Positions 1 through 8,600 are shown, counted from the stretch's first letter. The stretch is 20,453 bases of DNA from an uncultured Pseudoxanthomonas sp. (GCA_937975725.1 CALJUL010000073.1:1-20453); one strand, 5' to 3'. Notes: generated by a model not told the origin, from the letters alone. Program-made: numbers and translations.

Positions 1-131
1 TCGGCGGTATCTTTCTGTTGCACTTTCCGTCGGCTCGCGCCGCCCAGGCGTTACCTGGCACCGTGCCCTGTGGAGCCCGGACTTTCCTCGGCATCCGCAA
101 GGGATGACGCGACTGTCTGGCCGGCTCCGCC
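1..131 (-). ncRNA. rnpB: RNase P RNA, 5' part (runs off left edge)
   Basis: This is the catalytic RNA of RNase P, which trims tRNA 5' leaders. The complement of this stretch carries, in order, the conserved bacterial type A blocks: CCAGACAGTCGC near the 5' end (109-120), GAGGAAAGTCCGGGCTCCA (about 72-90), GGTGCCAGGTAACGCCTGG (about 46-64) and GTGCAACAGAAAG (about 11-23). These match E. coli M1 RNA in order and spacing. Only about the first third of a normal 350-400 nt molecule is present. The 5' end near 128-131 is set by comparison with E. coli and by the -10 box at 138-143. In Pseudomonas and Xanthomonas relatives rnpB lies beside rsmI, followed by mraZ and the division cluster, which fits this position. 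Confidence 0.95.
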
Positions 132-137
132 GCGCGC

Positions 138-146
138 ATTGTCGCA
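138..146 (-). promoter_or_regulatory. Extended -10 promoter of rnpB
   Basis: On the minus strand a TGC immediately followed by GACAAT (138-143) forms an extended -10 element about 7 nt before the inferred 5' end of RNase P RNA. No good -35 hexamer is seen at the usual distance, as expected for extended -10 promoters. The remaining spacer up to rsmI (147-362) shows no gene I can support. Confidence 0.5.
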
Positions 147-362
147 CAACGCGCCCCGCGCTTCCGCGTTCCGGTCAGCGCCGGGAAAGGATGCGATGTG
201 GACGACGAACGAAGCGAAGGCGGCGCGGAATCCCGGCGACGGCGCCGCATCCCTGTAGACGCGTCCCGGCACGATCAGCAGGCGCTTGCGCAGCGGCAGC
301 AGTGCCGCGCCGGAAAGCGCTTCATCCGCGCATGAAGCAACCCAGTGCCGGCCCGCGGCCGG

Positions 363-1190
363 TCACGCGCCGCCCTGCCCGTACAGCGCCTTGCGCGGCG
401 CGCCGGTGATCTCGGCGGCCAGCTTGGCGGCCGCGGACGGCGGCAGGTGTTCATTGAGCAGCGCGTAGACACGGCGCCCCTCGACCAGCCGGGCGTCCAG
501 GTCGTCGCCGGCACCCTGCACCATCACCACGAACTCGCCCTTGCGCTGGTCGGCGTCGGCCAGCACGCGGGCGTGCAGGTCGGCCAGCGTGCCGTCCAGC
601 ACGGTTTCGAACAGCTTGGTCAGTTCCCGCGCCAGCACCGCAGGACGGTCGCCGCCCAGCACGTCGCACAGGTCGGCCAGCGATTCGGCGATGCGGTGCG
701 AGGATTCGTAGAACACCAGGGTGCGCGTCTCGCCGGCCAGCCGTTGCAGGCGTTCACGGCGCGCCGACGCCTTGGCCGGCAGGAAGCCTTCGAACACGAA
801 GCGGTCGCTGGGCAGCCCGGCCACGCTGAGCGCGGCGATGGCCGCGCAGGCGCCGGGCACCGGGCTGACCCGGATGCCGGCCGCGCGCGCCGCGCGCACC
901 AGCCGGTAGCCGGGGTCGCTGACCAGCGGCGTGCCGGCGTCGCTGACCAGGGCCAGCGATTCGCCGGCCCGCAGCCGTTCGACGATGCGCTGCGCCAGCG
1001 CGTCCTCGTTGTGCTCGTGCAGCGCCACCAGCGGCGCGTCCACGCCGAAGTGGGACAGCAACTGGCCGCTGCGGCGGGTGTCCTCGGCGCAGACCGCCGC
1101 CACGCCGCGCAAGGTCTCCAGCGCCCGCGGCGACAGGTCGGCCAGGTTGCCGATGGGGGTGGCGACGATGAACAGGGTTCCGGCGGGCAT
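363..1190 (-). CDS. rsmI: 16S rRNA 2'-O-methyltransferase RsmI (C1402)
   Basis: RsmI uses S-adenosylmethionine to methylate the ribose of C1402 of 16S rRNA in the decoding centre. The 275-residue product has family length and the tetrapyrrole-methylase fold signatures: ATPIGNLADLSPRALETL near residues 10-27, CAEDTRRSGQLL (about 34-45), SDAGTPLVSDPGYRLV (about 83-98) and VPGACAAIAALSVAGLPSDRF (starting about 110), the glycine-rich SAM pocket. The ATG at 1188-1190 is the first start that keeps the conserved N-terminus, and a weak GGAAG lies upstream. It is divergent from lpoA with only 62 bp between the starts, an arrangement known from yraL-yraM in E. coli relatives and from Xanthomonads. rnpB follows on the same strand. 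Nothing looks broken. Confidence 0.96.
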   Translation of the reverse strand: MPAGTLFIVATPIGNLADLSPRALETLRGVAAVCAEDTRRSGQLLSHFGVDAPLVALHEHNEDALAQRIVERLRAGESLALVSDAGTPLVSDPGYRLVRAARAAGIRVSPVPGACAAIAALSVAGLPSDRFVFEGFLPAKASARRERLQRLAGETRTLVFYESSHRIAESLADLCDVLGGDRPAVLARELTKLFETVLDGTLADLHARVLADADQRKGEFVVMVQGAGDDLDARLVEGRRVYALLNEHLPPSAAAKLAAEITGAPRKALYGQGGA

Positions 1191-1215
1191 TCCAATGGGC
1201 TTCCATGGCTGGGGG

Positions 1216-1221
1216 TAGAAT
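1216..1221 (+). promoter_or_regulatory. -10 box (TAGAAT) of lpoA
   Basis: TAGAAT preceded by a G-rich tract lies 31 nt before the first lpoA ATG in the 62-bp divergent spacer. No convincing -35 hexamer is present. Predicted transcription would start near 1228. Confidence 0.4.
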
Positions 1222-1252
1222 CGTAGCCGGTTCCCCTGCCTGGCCGTTGACG

Positions 1253-2677
1253 ATGCCCATGGACACGCTGGTTCGACGCACGCTTTCCCGAAGCGGGCGA
1301 AATGGAAGGATCCTGGCCGCCCTGTTGCTGGCCGGAACAGTCGGGCTGCTTGGCGGCTGCGCCACTACCGGCGGCAGCGGTGCGTCGCCGTCGGCCATGC
1401 GTTTCGCCCCGGCCTTCGGCAGCGCCGCCGAACTGGCCCGCCGCGACGCCACGCTGGGCGGCAAGGCGCGCACCGACAACGCGGCCGAGATCGACCGCCT
1501 GCTGGCCACGCTGGACGACGCCACGCTGGCGCGCAACACCGCCGCGCTGCCGGCCGGCGATCCGCTGTACAACTTCGCCGGCCGCGCCCTGCAGCGCCGC
1601 GGCCTGCCGCTGCCGCGTCCGTTCGACCGCAGCCAGTGGCGCTTCGATGCCGGCAGCCGCCCGCCGGCCGACAGCGACGGCTACCGCCCGCCGGCGAAGC
1701 TGGCGGTGCTGCTGCCGCTGTCGGGCACCCTGGCCACCGCGGCCGCGCCGGTGCGCGACGGCCTGCTGGCCGGCTACTACGGCGAGCGCCGCCGCCGCCC
1801 GGAGATCGCGTTCTACGACACCGCCGGCACTGCGACCGGTGCGACCGCCGCCTATGCGCGCGCGGTGGCCGCCGGCGCCGACTTCGTGCTCGGGCCGCTG
1901 GGCCGCGACGAAGTCGGCGCGCTGTTCCAGCAGCCCGACCTGGCCGTGCCGATGCTGGTGCTCAACCGCGGCACCGCCGCGCCGCCGGACGGCAACGCCG
2001 GCTTCTCGCTGGCACCCGAGGACGACGGCATCGCCGCCGCCGAATACCTGCTGGCGCGCGAGCGCCGCACCGCGCTCGTGCTGGAGGGCAGCGACGACAA
2101 CAGCCGCCGCGCCTCGCAGACCTTCCGCGCGCGCTTCGGCGAACGCGGCGGCAAGGTGGCGCGGGTGATCAGCGTCGGCGACACCCCGGGCGACCTGTCC
2201 ACCGCGCTGGCCGCGGCCGCGCAGGAAGGCGTGGACGCCGTGTTCCTGGCGGTGCGCGGCGCCACCGCGCGCAGCCTGACCCCGCAACTGGCGCTGGCCG
2301 GCCTGGGCGGCAAGACCCGGGTGGGCACCTCGCAACTGACCTCCGGCACCGGCAAGGCCAGCGAAGACATGGCGCTGGACGGCATCGTCTTCCCCACCGA
2401 GACCTGGACTTCGCGCGGCGTGCCCGCGCTGCCCGCCGCCAGCGTGACCGGCGAACGCGTGGCGTCCGCGCGCGGGCCGGCCGCGCGCCTGTTCGCCTTC
2501 GGCTACGACGCCTGGCTGCTGACGGCCTACCTGGAGAAGCTGGCGCTGGGCGCCAACGCCGAACTGCGCGGCGCCACCGGCCGCCTGCAACTGGACGGCT
2601 TCGGCAACGTGCTGCGCACGCCGGCGTGGTCCGTCTTCAGCGGCGGCCAGCCGGTGCCCGTCGCGGATGGCGGTTGA
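1253..2677 (+). CDS. lpoA: Penicillin-binding protein activator LpoA/YraM-type lipoprotein
   Basis: This is an outer-membrane lipoprotein of the LpoA (LppC/YraM) family, which in E. coli reaches through the periplasm to stimulate the peptidoglycan synthase PBP1a. From the ATG at 1253 the protein is 474 residues. It has a basic N-terminus, a hydrophobic segment (about 20-34) and the lipobox LLGGC with Cys36. A second ATG at 1259 is an equally possible start. The C-terminal two thirds look like the periplasmic-binding-protein fold of the family: KLAVLLPLSG starts the domain, followed by IAFYDTAG, FVLGPLGRDEV and ALVLEGSDDNSRR. The N-terminal helical (TPR) region is short compared with the roughly 680-residue E. 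coli protein, as in other Xanthomonads. It overlaps yraN by 11 bp, suggesting translational coupling. Confidence 0.88.
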   Translation: MPMDTLVRRTLSRSGRNGRILAALLLAGTVGLLGGCATTGGSGASPSAMRFAPAFGSAAELARRDATLGGKARTDNAAEIDRLLATLDDATLARNTAALPAGDPLYNFAGRALQRRGLPLPRPFDRSQWRFDAGSRPPADSDGYRPPAKLAVLLPLSGTLATAAAPVRDGLLAGYYGERRRRPEIAFYDTAGTATGATAAYARAVAAGADFVLGPLGRDEVGALFQQPDLAVPMLVLNRGTAAPPDGNAGFSLAPEDDGIAAAEYLLARERRTALVLEGSDDNSRRASQTFRARFGERGGKVARVISVGDTPGDLSTALAAAAQEGVDAVFLAVRGATARSLTPQLALAGLGGKTRVGTSQLTSGTGKASEDMALDGIVFPTETWTSRGVPALPAASVTGERVASARGPAARLFAFGYDAWLLTAYLEKLALGANAELRGATGRLQLDGFGNVLRTPAWSVFSGGQPVPVADGG

Positions 2678-3053
2678 CCGCCGCCGGCGCGGCGGCGATG
2701 CCGAAGCAGCCGCTCGGGCGCACCTGCTCGCCGCCGGCCTGACCGAGGTCGCCGCCAACGCGCGCTACCGCGGCGGCGAACTGGACCTGGTGATGCTGGA
2801 CGGCGGCGCGCGCGAACGCACGCTGGTCTTCGTCGAAGTGCGCTACCGCGGCTCGGCGGCGTTCGGCGGCGGCGCGGCCTCGGTGGACGCCGGCAAGCGG
2901 CGCCGGCTGGTGCACGCCGCGCAGCGCTTCCTGATGGACCATCCGCAGTACGGCGAACTGTCGTGCCGCTTCGACGTGGTGCAGGCCGCCGGCGATCCGG
3001 CGGCGCCGCGGCTGGACTGGATCCGCGACGCCTTCCGCGCCGACGACGCCTGA
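2667..3053 (+). CDS. yraN: UPF0102 family protein YraN
   Basis: This 128-residue protein is of the YraN (UPF0102) family, widespread and predicted to be nuclease-like (PD-(D/E)XK / Holliday-resolvase fold), but of unproven cellular role. Visible family features are the N-terminal G-x-x-A-E-x-x-A helix (about 9-17), N31-A-R-Y-R-G-G-E-L-D-L41, and the strand VFVEVRYR (54-61). E38/D40 and E57 sit where the putative metal ligands are expected. The usual Lys of V-E-V-K is Arg here. The C-terminus holds CRFDVV. It overlaps the end of lpoA by 11 bp, the conserved yraM-yraN pairing. Its stop is 6 bp from the convergent stop of the flavoprotein gene. Confidence 0.9.
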   Translation: MAVDRRRRGGDAEAAARAHLLAAGLTEVAANARYRGGELDLVMLDGGARERTLVFVEVRYRGSAAFGGGAASVDAGKRRRLVHAAQRFLMDHPQYGELSCRFDVVQAAGDPAAPRLDWIRDAFRADDA

Positions 3054-3059
3054 GCGCCG

Positions 3060-4469
3060 CTACAGCCCGACCGACAGCGCCAGTTCGCGCGCGAGGCCGC
3101 CACTGCGCGGCGGCGCGCCCGCCTGCGCCGCCTCCGACGCCAGCCGCGCCGCCAGTTCGCCCGCGGCCGCGCGCAGTTCGGGCACCGCGGTGATCTCCCA
3201 CAGATGGCCGCGCAACAGCGGCCCCAGGCCATACAGGCCGCGCACCGGTTCGCCGTGGCGGTCGAGCGCTTGCAGGTCCGCGTCCACGCGCATGCCCAGG
3301 CCGTGCGGGTCGGGGGCGATGAGGCCGGATTCGAGCAGGTGCGACGCCAGCGGATGCGTGGTGCGCACGATGTCGGTATCCAGGCCGGTGGCGCGCACCA
3401 CATAGTCGTACTGCTCCACCGCGATGCGCTCCTCGCCGCGGTGGCGCAGCAGCACTTCCGCGCCCTGGCTGCGCAGGCCGGCGCGCAGCAGGCGCGCGGC
3501 GCGTACGTGCAGGCGGCCGCTGTCGCGCAGTCCGCCCAGCACGTCGGCGATCCGCGGCGCGATGCGGTGGCGGGCGGCTTCCCAGTGCGAGCGCAGGTGG
3601 CGCAGGAAGCGGGCGCGCCGCGCCGCGGGCAGGCGCCGCCAGAAGTCCTGCGTATGCGGCCGCAGCGCGTCCACCGCGCTGCGCCAGTCCGGCGCCACGC
3701 GCGCGAGGCCGCGCACTGCCACCGCCAGCGCGCGCACGTCGTGCCCGCGCAGCGCGTGCTGCACGCTCGGCGGCAGCGCGACGGCCGGCGTCGGCGCCGC
3801 GGTGTGCGGTTGCGGCAGCAGGCCGTGGCGGGAAATGGCGACCAGCCCGCCCCGATGTCCGCGTGCGGCCAGGCTGGCCACCACGTCCACCATCGTCAGG
3901 CCGGTGCCGACGATCAGCACCCGCGCCTCGGGTTCGATGCGGTCCAGCGCATCGTCCTGCCACGGCCAACCGATGTAGCGCGGGCTCTGCGCCAGCCGCG
4001 GCCCCACGCCCGCCAAGCGCTGCGGCGGCAGCGCGCCCAGCGCCAGCACCACGCGGTCGGCGGCGAAATAACCGCCGTCGTCCAGGTGCACGCGGAAGCC
4101 GTCCCCGACCCGGTTGATGGCGATGGCTTCCTGCCGCAGCAGCGACAGGTTGGCGGCGGCCTGCCTGGCCTTGCGCAGGCGGTCGTCGAGATAATCGCCA
4201 TAGGCCAGACGCGGCATGAAGTCCTCGCGGCCGCGCGGCCCCAGGTTCAGCCAGTCCGCGAAGCCGCCCGGTTCGCCGGGCTGCGCACCGAGCTGCCCGG
4301 CGCGCACGTTCAGCAGGTGCTCCGGGCGCGCCTGCCCGTAGGCCACGCCGCGCGCGAAGGTCTCGTCCACGCCGACCAGGCAGACCTCCGGCGCCGTCGC
4401 CTCCGCCGAGGCCAGCAATGTCGCCAGGGTGTTGCCGCTGAAGCCCGCTCCCACGATCGCGATGCGCAT
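3060..4469 (-). CDS. FAD/NAD(P)-binding protein, YdhS/COG4529 type
   Basis: This 469-residue flavoprotein is likely a cytoplasmic oxidoreductase of unknown substrate. The N-terminal dinucleotide-binding loop is GAGFSG (7-12), followed by an acidic strand end. The block HLLNVRAGQLGAQPGEPGGFADWL (about 51-74) is characteristic of the COG4529/YdhS group. A second nucleotide-binding segment, VLIVGTGLTMVDVVASLA (184-201), probably binds NAD(P)H. The strand YDYVVRATGLDTDI near the C-terminal third is the ATG motif seen before the FAD ribityl site. A GGGAG ribosome site precedes the ATG at 4467-4469. It is divergent from the FAD-linked oxidase across 233 bp, so shared regulation is possible. Length and motifs look intact. 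No specific reaction can be assigned from sequence. Confidence 0.82.
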   Translation of the reverse strand: MRIAIVGAGFSGNTLATLLASAEATAPEVCLVGVDETFARGVAYGQARPEHLLNVRAGQLGAQPGEPGGFADWLNLGPRGREDFMPRLAYGDYLDDRLRKARQAAANLSLLRQEAIAINRVGDGFRVHLDDGGYFAADRVVLALGALPPQRLAGVGPRLAQSPRYIGWPWQDDALDRIEPEARVLIVGTGLTMVDVVASLAARGHRGGLVAISRHGLLPQPHTAAPTPAVALPPSVQHALRGHDVRALAVAVRGLARVAPDWRSAVDALRPHTQDFWRRLPAARRARFLRHLRSHWEAARHRIAPRIADVLGGLRDSGRLHVRAARLLRAGLRSQGAEVLLRHRGEERIAVEQYDYVVRATGLDTDIVRTTHPLASHLLESGLIAPDPHGLGMRVDADLQALDRHGEPVRGLYGLGPLLRGHLWEITAVPELRAAAGELAARLASEAAQAGAPPRSGGLARELALSVGL

Positions 4470-4690
4470 GGCGTTACTCCCGTCAGTTGGATCGCGGGCT
4501 TTCTAGCAGCCGACCATGGCGGCGATGTAACGAAACGGTTAGCGCGGCCGCCGTTCCATCGGCGCGTGGCCGCCCCATTCGCCGGAACCCTTGGCGCAGC
4601 GGCGTTTCCACCCGCCCGGCGCGCATATCGCCATCGCGCATCACCACATGCCGGCGCGGCATCTGCGCGGGACGCCCGGCGCGCGCGCCG

Positions 4691-4696
4691 TACAAT
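4691..4696 (+). promoter_or_regulatory. -10 box (TACAAT) giving a probable leaderless transcript
   Basis: A good TACAAT ends six bases before the ATG at 4703, so transcription would begin at or within a base of the start codon. No Shine-Dalgarno sequence lies between the box and the ATG. No good -35 is visible. Confidence 0.5.
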
Positions 4697-4702
4697 CGCC
4701 GC

Positions 4703-6079
4703 ATGGATGGAACGCTGCCCGACGCCCTGCACCAACACCTCGCCGCCTTGCTCGACGACGGCTGGCTGACCGGCGAAGCCTGCCGCCCCTACGGCGGCGA
4801 CGATTCGCGGCGCTGGGCGATGCCCGCGGCGGTCGCGCTGCCGCGCACGCGCGAGGAGGTGGCCGAAGTCGTGCGCGCCTGCCGCCGCCACCGCGTGCCG
4901 GTGGTCGCGCGCGGCGCCGGCACCGGCACCACCGGCGCAGCCGTGCCCACGCTGGGCGGCGTGGTGGTGTCGTTCGCGCGGATGACGCGGATCCTCGACA
5001 TCCGCGCCGCCGACCGCTGCGCGGTGGTGGAACCCGGCGTGCTCAACGGTGACCTGCAGCGCGCGCTGGCGCCGCACGGGCTGTTCTGGCCGCCCGATCC
5101 CTCCAGCGCCGACCAGTGCAGCATCGGCGGCAACCTGGCCACCAACGCGGGCGGCCCGCGCGCGGTCAAGTACGGCACCACCCGCGACAACGTGCTGGGG
5201 CTGGTCGCGGTGACCGGCACCGGCGAACTGATCGCCTGCGGCGGCGCCTACACCAAGGACGCCAGCGGCTACGACCTCACCCACCTGATCGTCGGCAGCG
5301 AAGGCACGCTGGCGCTGGTGGTGGAGGCCACGCTCAAGCTGTCGCCGCGCCCCGTGGCGCAGGCGGGACTGCGCGCGTTCTACCGCGACGCCGCCAGCGC
5401 GGCCGCGGCGGTGGCGCGCCTGATGAACCAGCCGGCGACGCCGGCGATGCTGGAATTCATGGACCGCCGCAGCATCGCCCTGCTGCGCAGGAACGGCAGC
5501 GACGTGCCCGAGGCCGGTGCCATGCTGCTGGTCGAGGCCGACGGCCATCACGACACCCTGCCCGACGCGCTGGCCGCGCTCGGCGCGGCGGCCGAAGGCG
5601 ACGGCTTGCTGGCGATGGACGTCGCCGCCGACGGCGTCGCCCGCGACCGCCTGTGGGCGGCGCGGCGCGCGCTGTCGCCCGCGCTGCGCACCATCGCCCA
5701 GGGCAAGATCAACGAGGACGTGGTGGTGCCGGTCTCGCGCATCCCGGAACTGGTGGCCGGCGTGGAAGCGCTGGCGGAAGCCTCCGGCCTGACGATCGTC
5801 TGCTTCGGCCATGCCGGCAACGGCAACCTGCACGTCAACCTGATGTACGACCCGGACGACGCTGCGCAAACAGCAAGCGCGCACGCCACCCTGCCGCGCG
5901 TGTTCGCGCTGGTGCTGTCGCTGGGCGGCACGCTGTCCGGCGAACACGGCATCGGCCTGAGCAAGCGCGGCTTCATGGCCGACGCCTTCACTCCCGCCAC
6001 CCTGGATGCCATGCACGCCATCAAGGCCGCGCTGGACCCCGACGGCATCCTCAATCCGGGCAAGGTGCTGCCGGAGTGA
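4703..6079 (+). CDS. FAD-linked oxidase, GlcD / D-2-hydroxyacid dehydrogenase-like
   Basis: This 458-residue member of the vanillyl-alcohol-oxidase/PCMH flavoprotein superfamily resembles the glycolate oxidase subunit GlcD and D-lactate/D-2-hydroxyglutarate dehydrogenases. It probably oxidises a D-2-hydroxyacid and passes electrons to quinone or cytochrome c. The FAD-binding half shows RGAGTGTTGAAV (70-81), DPSSADQCSIGGNLATNAGG (132-151) and HLIVGSEGTLALVVEATL (194-211). The C-terminal oxidase domain has FGHAGNGNLHVN (368-379) with His370 and His377, SGEHGIG (412-418) and NPGK (451-454), the conserved active-site elements. The ATG at 4703 was chosen because the longer open frame upstream (from 4487) has no family similarity and would place the -10 box inside the gene. 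No GlcE or GlcF partner is adjacent, so it is likely a stand-alone enzyme. Confidence 0.85.
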   Translation: MDGTLPDALHQHLAALLDDGWLTGEACRPYGGDDSRRWAMPAAVALPRTREEVAEVVRACRRHRVPVVARGAGTGTTGAAVPTLGGVVVSFARMTRILDIRAADRCAVVEPGVLNGDLQRALAPHGLFWPPDPSSADQCSIGGNLATNAGGPRAVKYGTTRDNVLGLVAVTGTGELIACGGAYTKDASGYDLTHLIVGSEGTLALVVEATLKLSPRPVAQAGLRAFYRDAASAAAAVARLMNQPATPAMLEFMDRRSIALLRRNGSDVPEAGAMLLVEADGHHDTLPDALAALGAAAEGDGLLAMDVAADGVARDRLWAARRALSPALRTIAQGKINEDVVVPVSRIPELVAGVEALAEASGLTIVCFGHAGNGNLHVNLMYDPDDAAQTASAHATLPRVFALVLSLGGTLSGEHGIGLSKRGFMADAFTPATLDAMHAIKAALDPDGILNPGKVLPE

Positions 6080-6104
6080 GCGGCGCCGTGCCGGCCGCCG
6101 CGCG

Positions 6105-8360
6105 CTAGCGCAGCCGGAAGTGCGCCATCTGCCCGCTCAGCCCTTGCGCCTGCTCGGCCATCGAGCGCGCCGCCGCGCTGGCTTCCTCCACCAGCGCGGC
6201 ATTCTGCTGGGTGGTGCCGTCGAGCTGGACCATGGCCTGGTTGATCTGGCCCAGCCGCTGGGCCTGCTCGTCGGTGGCGCCGCTGATCTGCGCGACCAGC
6301 GTGGCGACCTTGCCGACTTCGGCGACCAGTTCGCCGATGGCCTGCCCGGCCTGCTGCACTTCGCCCTCGCCCTCCTCCACCGCCTGCACCGAGGCGTGGA
6401 TCAGGGTCTTGATCTCCTGCGCCGAACTGGCCGAGCGCTGGGCCAGCGCGCGCACTTCGCTGGCCACCACCGCGAAGCCCTTGCCCTGCTCGCCCGCGCG
6501 CGCCGCCTCCACCGCGGCATTGAGCGCGAGGATGTTGGTCTGGAAGGCGATGCCGTCGATGACGCCGATGATCTCCTCGATCCTGCGCGAAGCCGTGCTG
6601 ATCCTGCCCATGGTGCCGACCGCGGCCCGGGCCAGGCCGCCGCCGTGCTCGGCGATGGCGGCGGCGTTGCTGGCCAGCGTGCGCGCGTCGTGGGCGCGGC
6701 TGGCGTTGTCCTTCACGGTGGAAGCCAGTTCCTGGGTGGCGGCGGCGGTTTCCTGCAGGCTGGCGGCCTGCTGCTCGGTGCGCCGCGCCAGGTCGTCATT
6801 GCCCTCGGCGATCTCGGCGGCCGCCGAATCGATGATCGACACCGCCTGCTGGATGTTGCCGACCATGTCGGTCAACTGCTCGACCGTGTGGTTGGCGTTG
6901 CCGCCCATCTGGCCGAAGGCGCCCTGCAGGCCGGCGTCGGCACGGCGGCTCAGGTCGCCGCGGGCCAGCGCCTGCAGCACCCACTGGATCTGCTCCATGG
7001 CCTGGCCGATGCGTTCGAGCATGGCGTTGAGGCTGTGGGCCAGGTTCAGCGCGAAGCCCTGCTTGTCGCGCTCGCTGATGCGGCCGTCGAGCTCGCCGCG
7101 CACCGCGCCGGCGACGATCTGCTCGATCTCCCGCTCGATGCGCAGCTCGGCGGTGCGGTCCTTCCATTCGGTGATGTAGCCGCTGGCCCTGCCGCGCTCG
7201 TCGAGCACCGGCGTCAGCAGCACGTCGAAGGTCAGCGCGCCCAGTTCGACGCGCTGGCGGTGGCTGTCGCCCAGCCCGCCGAGCAACTCCCGCCACTGCG
7301 CCGGCTCGGGATGGAAGTCCTCCAGCCGGCTGCCGAGGATGCGCTCGGGATCGAAGCCCGCCAGCGCCTGCCGGATCTGCTCGCGCGCATCGCCGAAGGC
7401 GGTCAGCAGCGCGCGGTTGGCGAAGACCACGCTGCGGTCGGCGTTGGCGATCATGATGTTGACCGCGGCCAGGTCCAGCGCCTGGAAGATCCGGCGCGCG
7501 CGGTTGTCCTCGCGGCGCATCTGTTCGAGCTGGAACCCCAGCCGGGTCTGCACGGTCTTGATGCCCTGCAGGATGCGGCCGAGCTCGTCGTCGCCGGAAA
7601 TGTCCACCGGCGCGGTGAACACGTCGGCGGCGATCTGTTCCAGGTTCCGCCGCGCCTGGTCGCTGCGCCGCGCGAGGTCGCGGGCGAACAGCCAGGCCAG
7701 CAGCAATGCCAACGCCAGCGCCGGCACCAGCAACAGGAAGGGATCGGCCGCGCGCGCCGAAGTCAGCAGCACCGCGGCCAGCAATGGGCCGACTGCCGCC
7801 AGCAGGTACAGGCGCGCGCCCAGCGACAGCCGCGGCAACGGATTGAGCCGGGCCAGCAGCGGCACCCGCACCACGTCGCCGTTGCGGATCGCCACGTTCT
7901 TCAGCGTGCCCGCGCGCATGGCGGCGTAGTCGCGCTCGGCCCCGGCGATCTGCTCGCGGCCGACCTTCTGGCGCACCGACAGGTAGCCGTCGAGCTTGCC
8001 GTCGGCGTCGCGCAGCGGCGCCACGTGGGCCTGCACCCAGTAGTGGTCGCCGTTCTTGCAGCGGTTCTTGACCATGCCCACCCAGGGCTGGCCCGCCTTC
8101 AGCTTGTCCCACAGATCGGCGAACGCCTCCACCGGCATGTCCGGATGGCGGAGGATGTTGTGCGGTTGCCCGATCAGTTCGCCCTCGTGGTAGCCGCTGA
8201 TCTCGCAGAAATAGGCGTTGACGTAGGTGAGGACGCCGCCGACGGTGGTGCTGGAGACGATGGTCTCGCCGTCGCGCAGTTCCACTTCATGCCCGGTGAC
8301 GGCACGCTCCCGCAACGCTTTGCGCGATAGTCGGGGGCCCGCGGCCTGTTTGGCATCCAT
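6105..8360 (-). CDS. Aer-type methyl-accepting chemotaxis protein with two PAS domains
   Basis: This 751-residue energy/redox taxis receptor signals to CheA/CheW. The N-terminal PAS (about 30-132) is strongly Aer-like: LTYVNAYFCEISGY, GQPHNILRHPDMPVEAFADLW (65-84) and VKNRCKNGDHYWVQAH (97-112), the FAD-binding PAS of E. coli Aer. Two hydrophobic segments (about 183-201 and 207-225) anchor it with almost no periplasmic loop. A HAMP region (about 228-282), a second PAS (about 290-405), a HAMP-like linker (about 440-495) and the signalling coiled coil follow. The hairpin tip is IIGVIDGIAFQTNILALNAA (597-616). No C-terminal CheR/CheB-binding pentapeptide is seen; the protein ends MAHFRLR. The ATG at 8360 has GGAG six bases upstream; an in-frame ATG at 8372 lacks one. 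It converges on the FAD oxidase gene (25 bp). Confidence 0.93.
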   Translation of the reverse strand: MDAKQAAGPRLSRKALRERAVTGHEVELRDGETIVSSTTVGGVLTYVNAYFCEISGYHEGELIGQPHNILRHPDMPVEAFADLWDKLKAGQPWVGMVKNRCKNGDHYWVQAHVAPLRDADGKLDGYLSVRQKVGREQIAGAERDYAAMRAGTLKNVAIRNGDVVRVPLLARLNPLPRLSLGARLYLLAAVGPLLAAVLLTSARAADPFLLLVPALALALLLAWLFARDLARRSDQARRNLEQIAADVFTAPVDISGDDELGRILQGIKTVQTRLGFQLEQMRREDNRARRIFQALDLAAVNIMIANADRSVVFANRALLTAFGDAREQIRQALAGFDPERILGSRLEDFHPEPAQWRELLGGLGDSHRQRVELGALTFDVLLTPVLDERGRASGYITEWKDRTAELRIEREIEQIVAGAVRGELDGRISERDKQGFALNLAHSLNAMLERIGQAMEQIQWVLQALARGDLSRRADAGLQGAFGQMGGNANHTVEQLTDMVGNIQQAVSIIDSAAAEIAEGNDDLARRTEQQAASLQETAAATQELASTVKDNASRAHDARTLASNAAAIAEHGGGLARAAVGTMGRISTASRRIEEIIGVIDGIAFQTNILALNAAVEAARAGEQGKGFAVVASEVRALAQRSASSAQEIKTLIHASVQAVEEGEGEVQQAGQAIGELVAEVGKVATLVAQISGATDEQAQRLGQINQAMVQLDGTTQQNAALVEEASAAARSMAEQAQGLSGQMAHFRLR

Positions 8361-8600
8361 CGTCGACTCCATGAAGCATGAGGACGGGCCGTGACCCCGC
8401 CCGGGTGGGTTGATGCCGTTGGCAGGACCGCGCGCGCCGTATCGCGACGGCGCAGGCGCCGGAAGATCGTGCTCGGCCGCAGGCGCCCCCTGCGCCCGGA
8501 CGGATGGCGCGCCTGCCGCAGCGACGCGCACACCCGGCGACCGGACACGACGGCTCGGCCCATCCCCCACAGCGTGAGAAGCCCCGCGTCCGTGTCCCAG

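Noticed and set aside
132..362. Possible short coding remnant on the minus strand between rsmI and rnpB
   Set aside because: A frame there reads plausibly for a few dozen codons (PLRKRLLIVPGR...), but it lacks a good start, runs on into rnpB and matches no family I know.
620..2758. 712-codon open frame on the minus strand
   Set aside because: It runs opposite lpoA and across rsmI, is Arg/Ala/Gly-rich without motifs, and is explained by high GC content on the antisense of real genes.
4487..4702. Longer N-terminus for the FAD-linked oxidase
   Set aside because: The extra 72 codons show no family similarity and include the TACAAT promoter box; homologues begin near the ATG at 4703.
6006..8330. 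774-codon open frame on the plus strand
   Set aside because: Antisense shadow of the chemoreceptor; the product is Leu/Gly/His-rich with no domain, whereas the minus-strand protein has every chemoreceptor motif.
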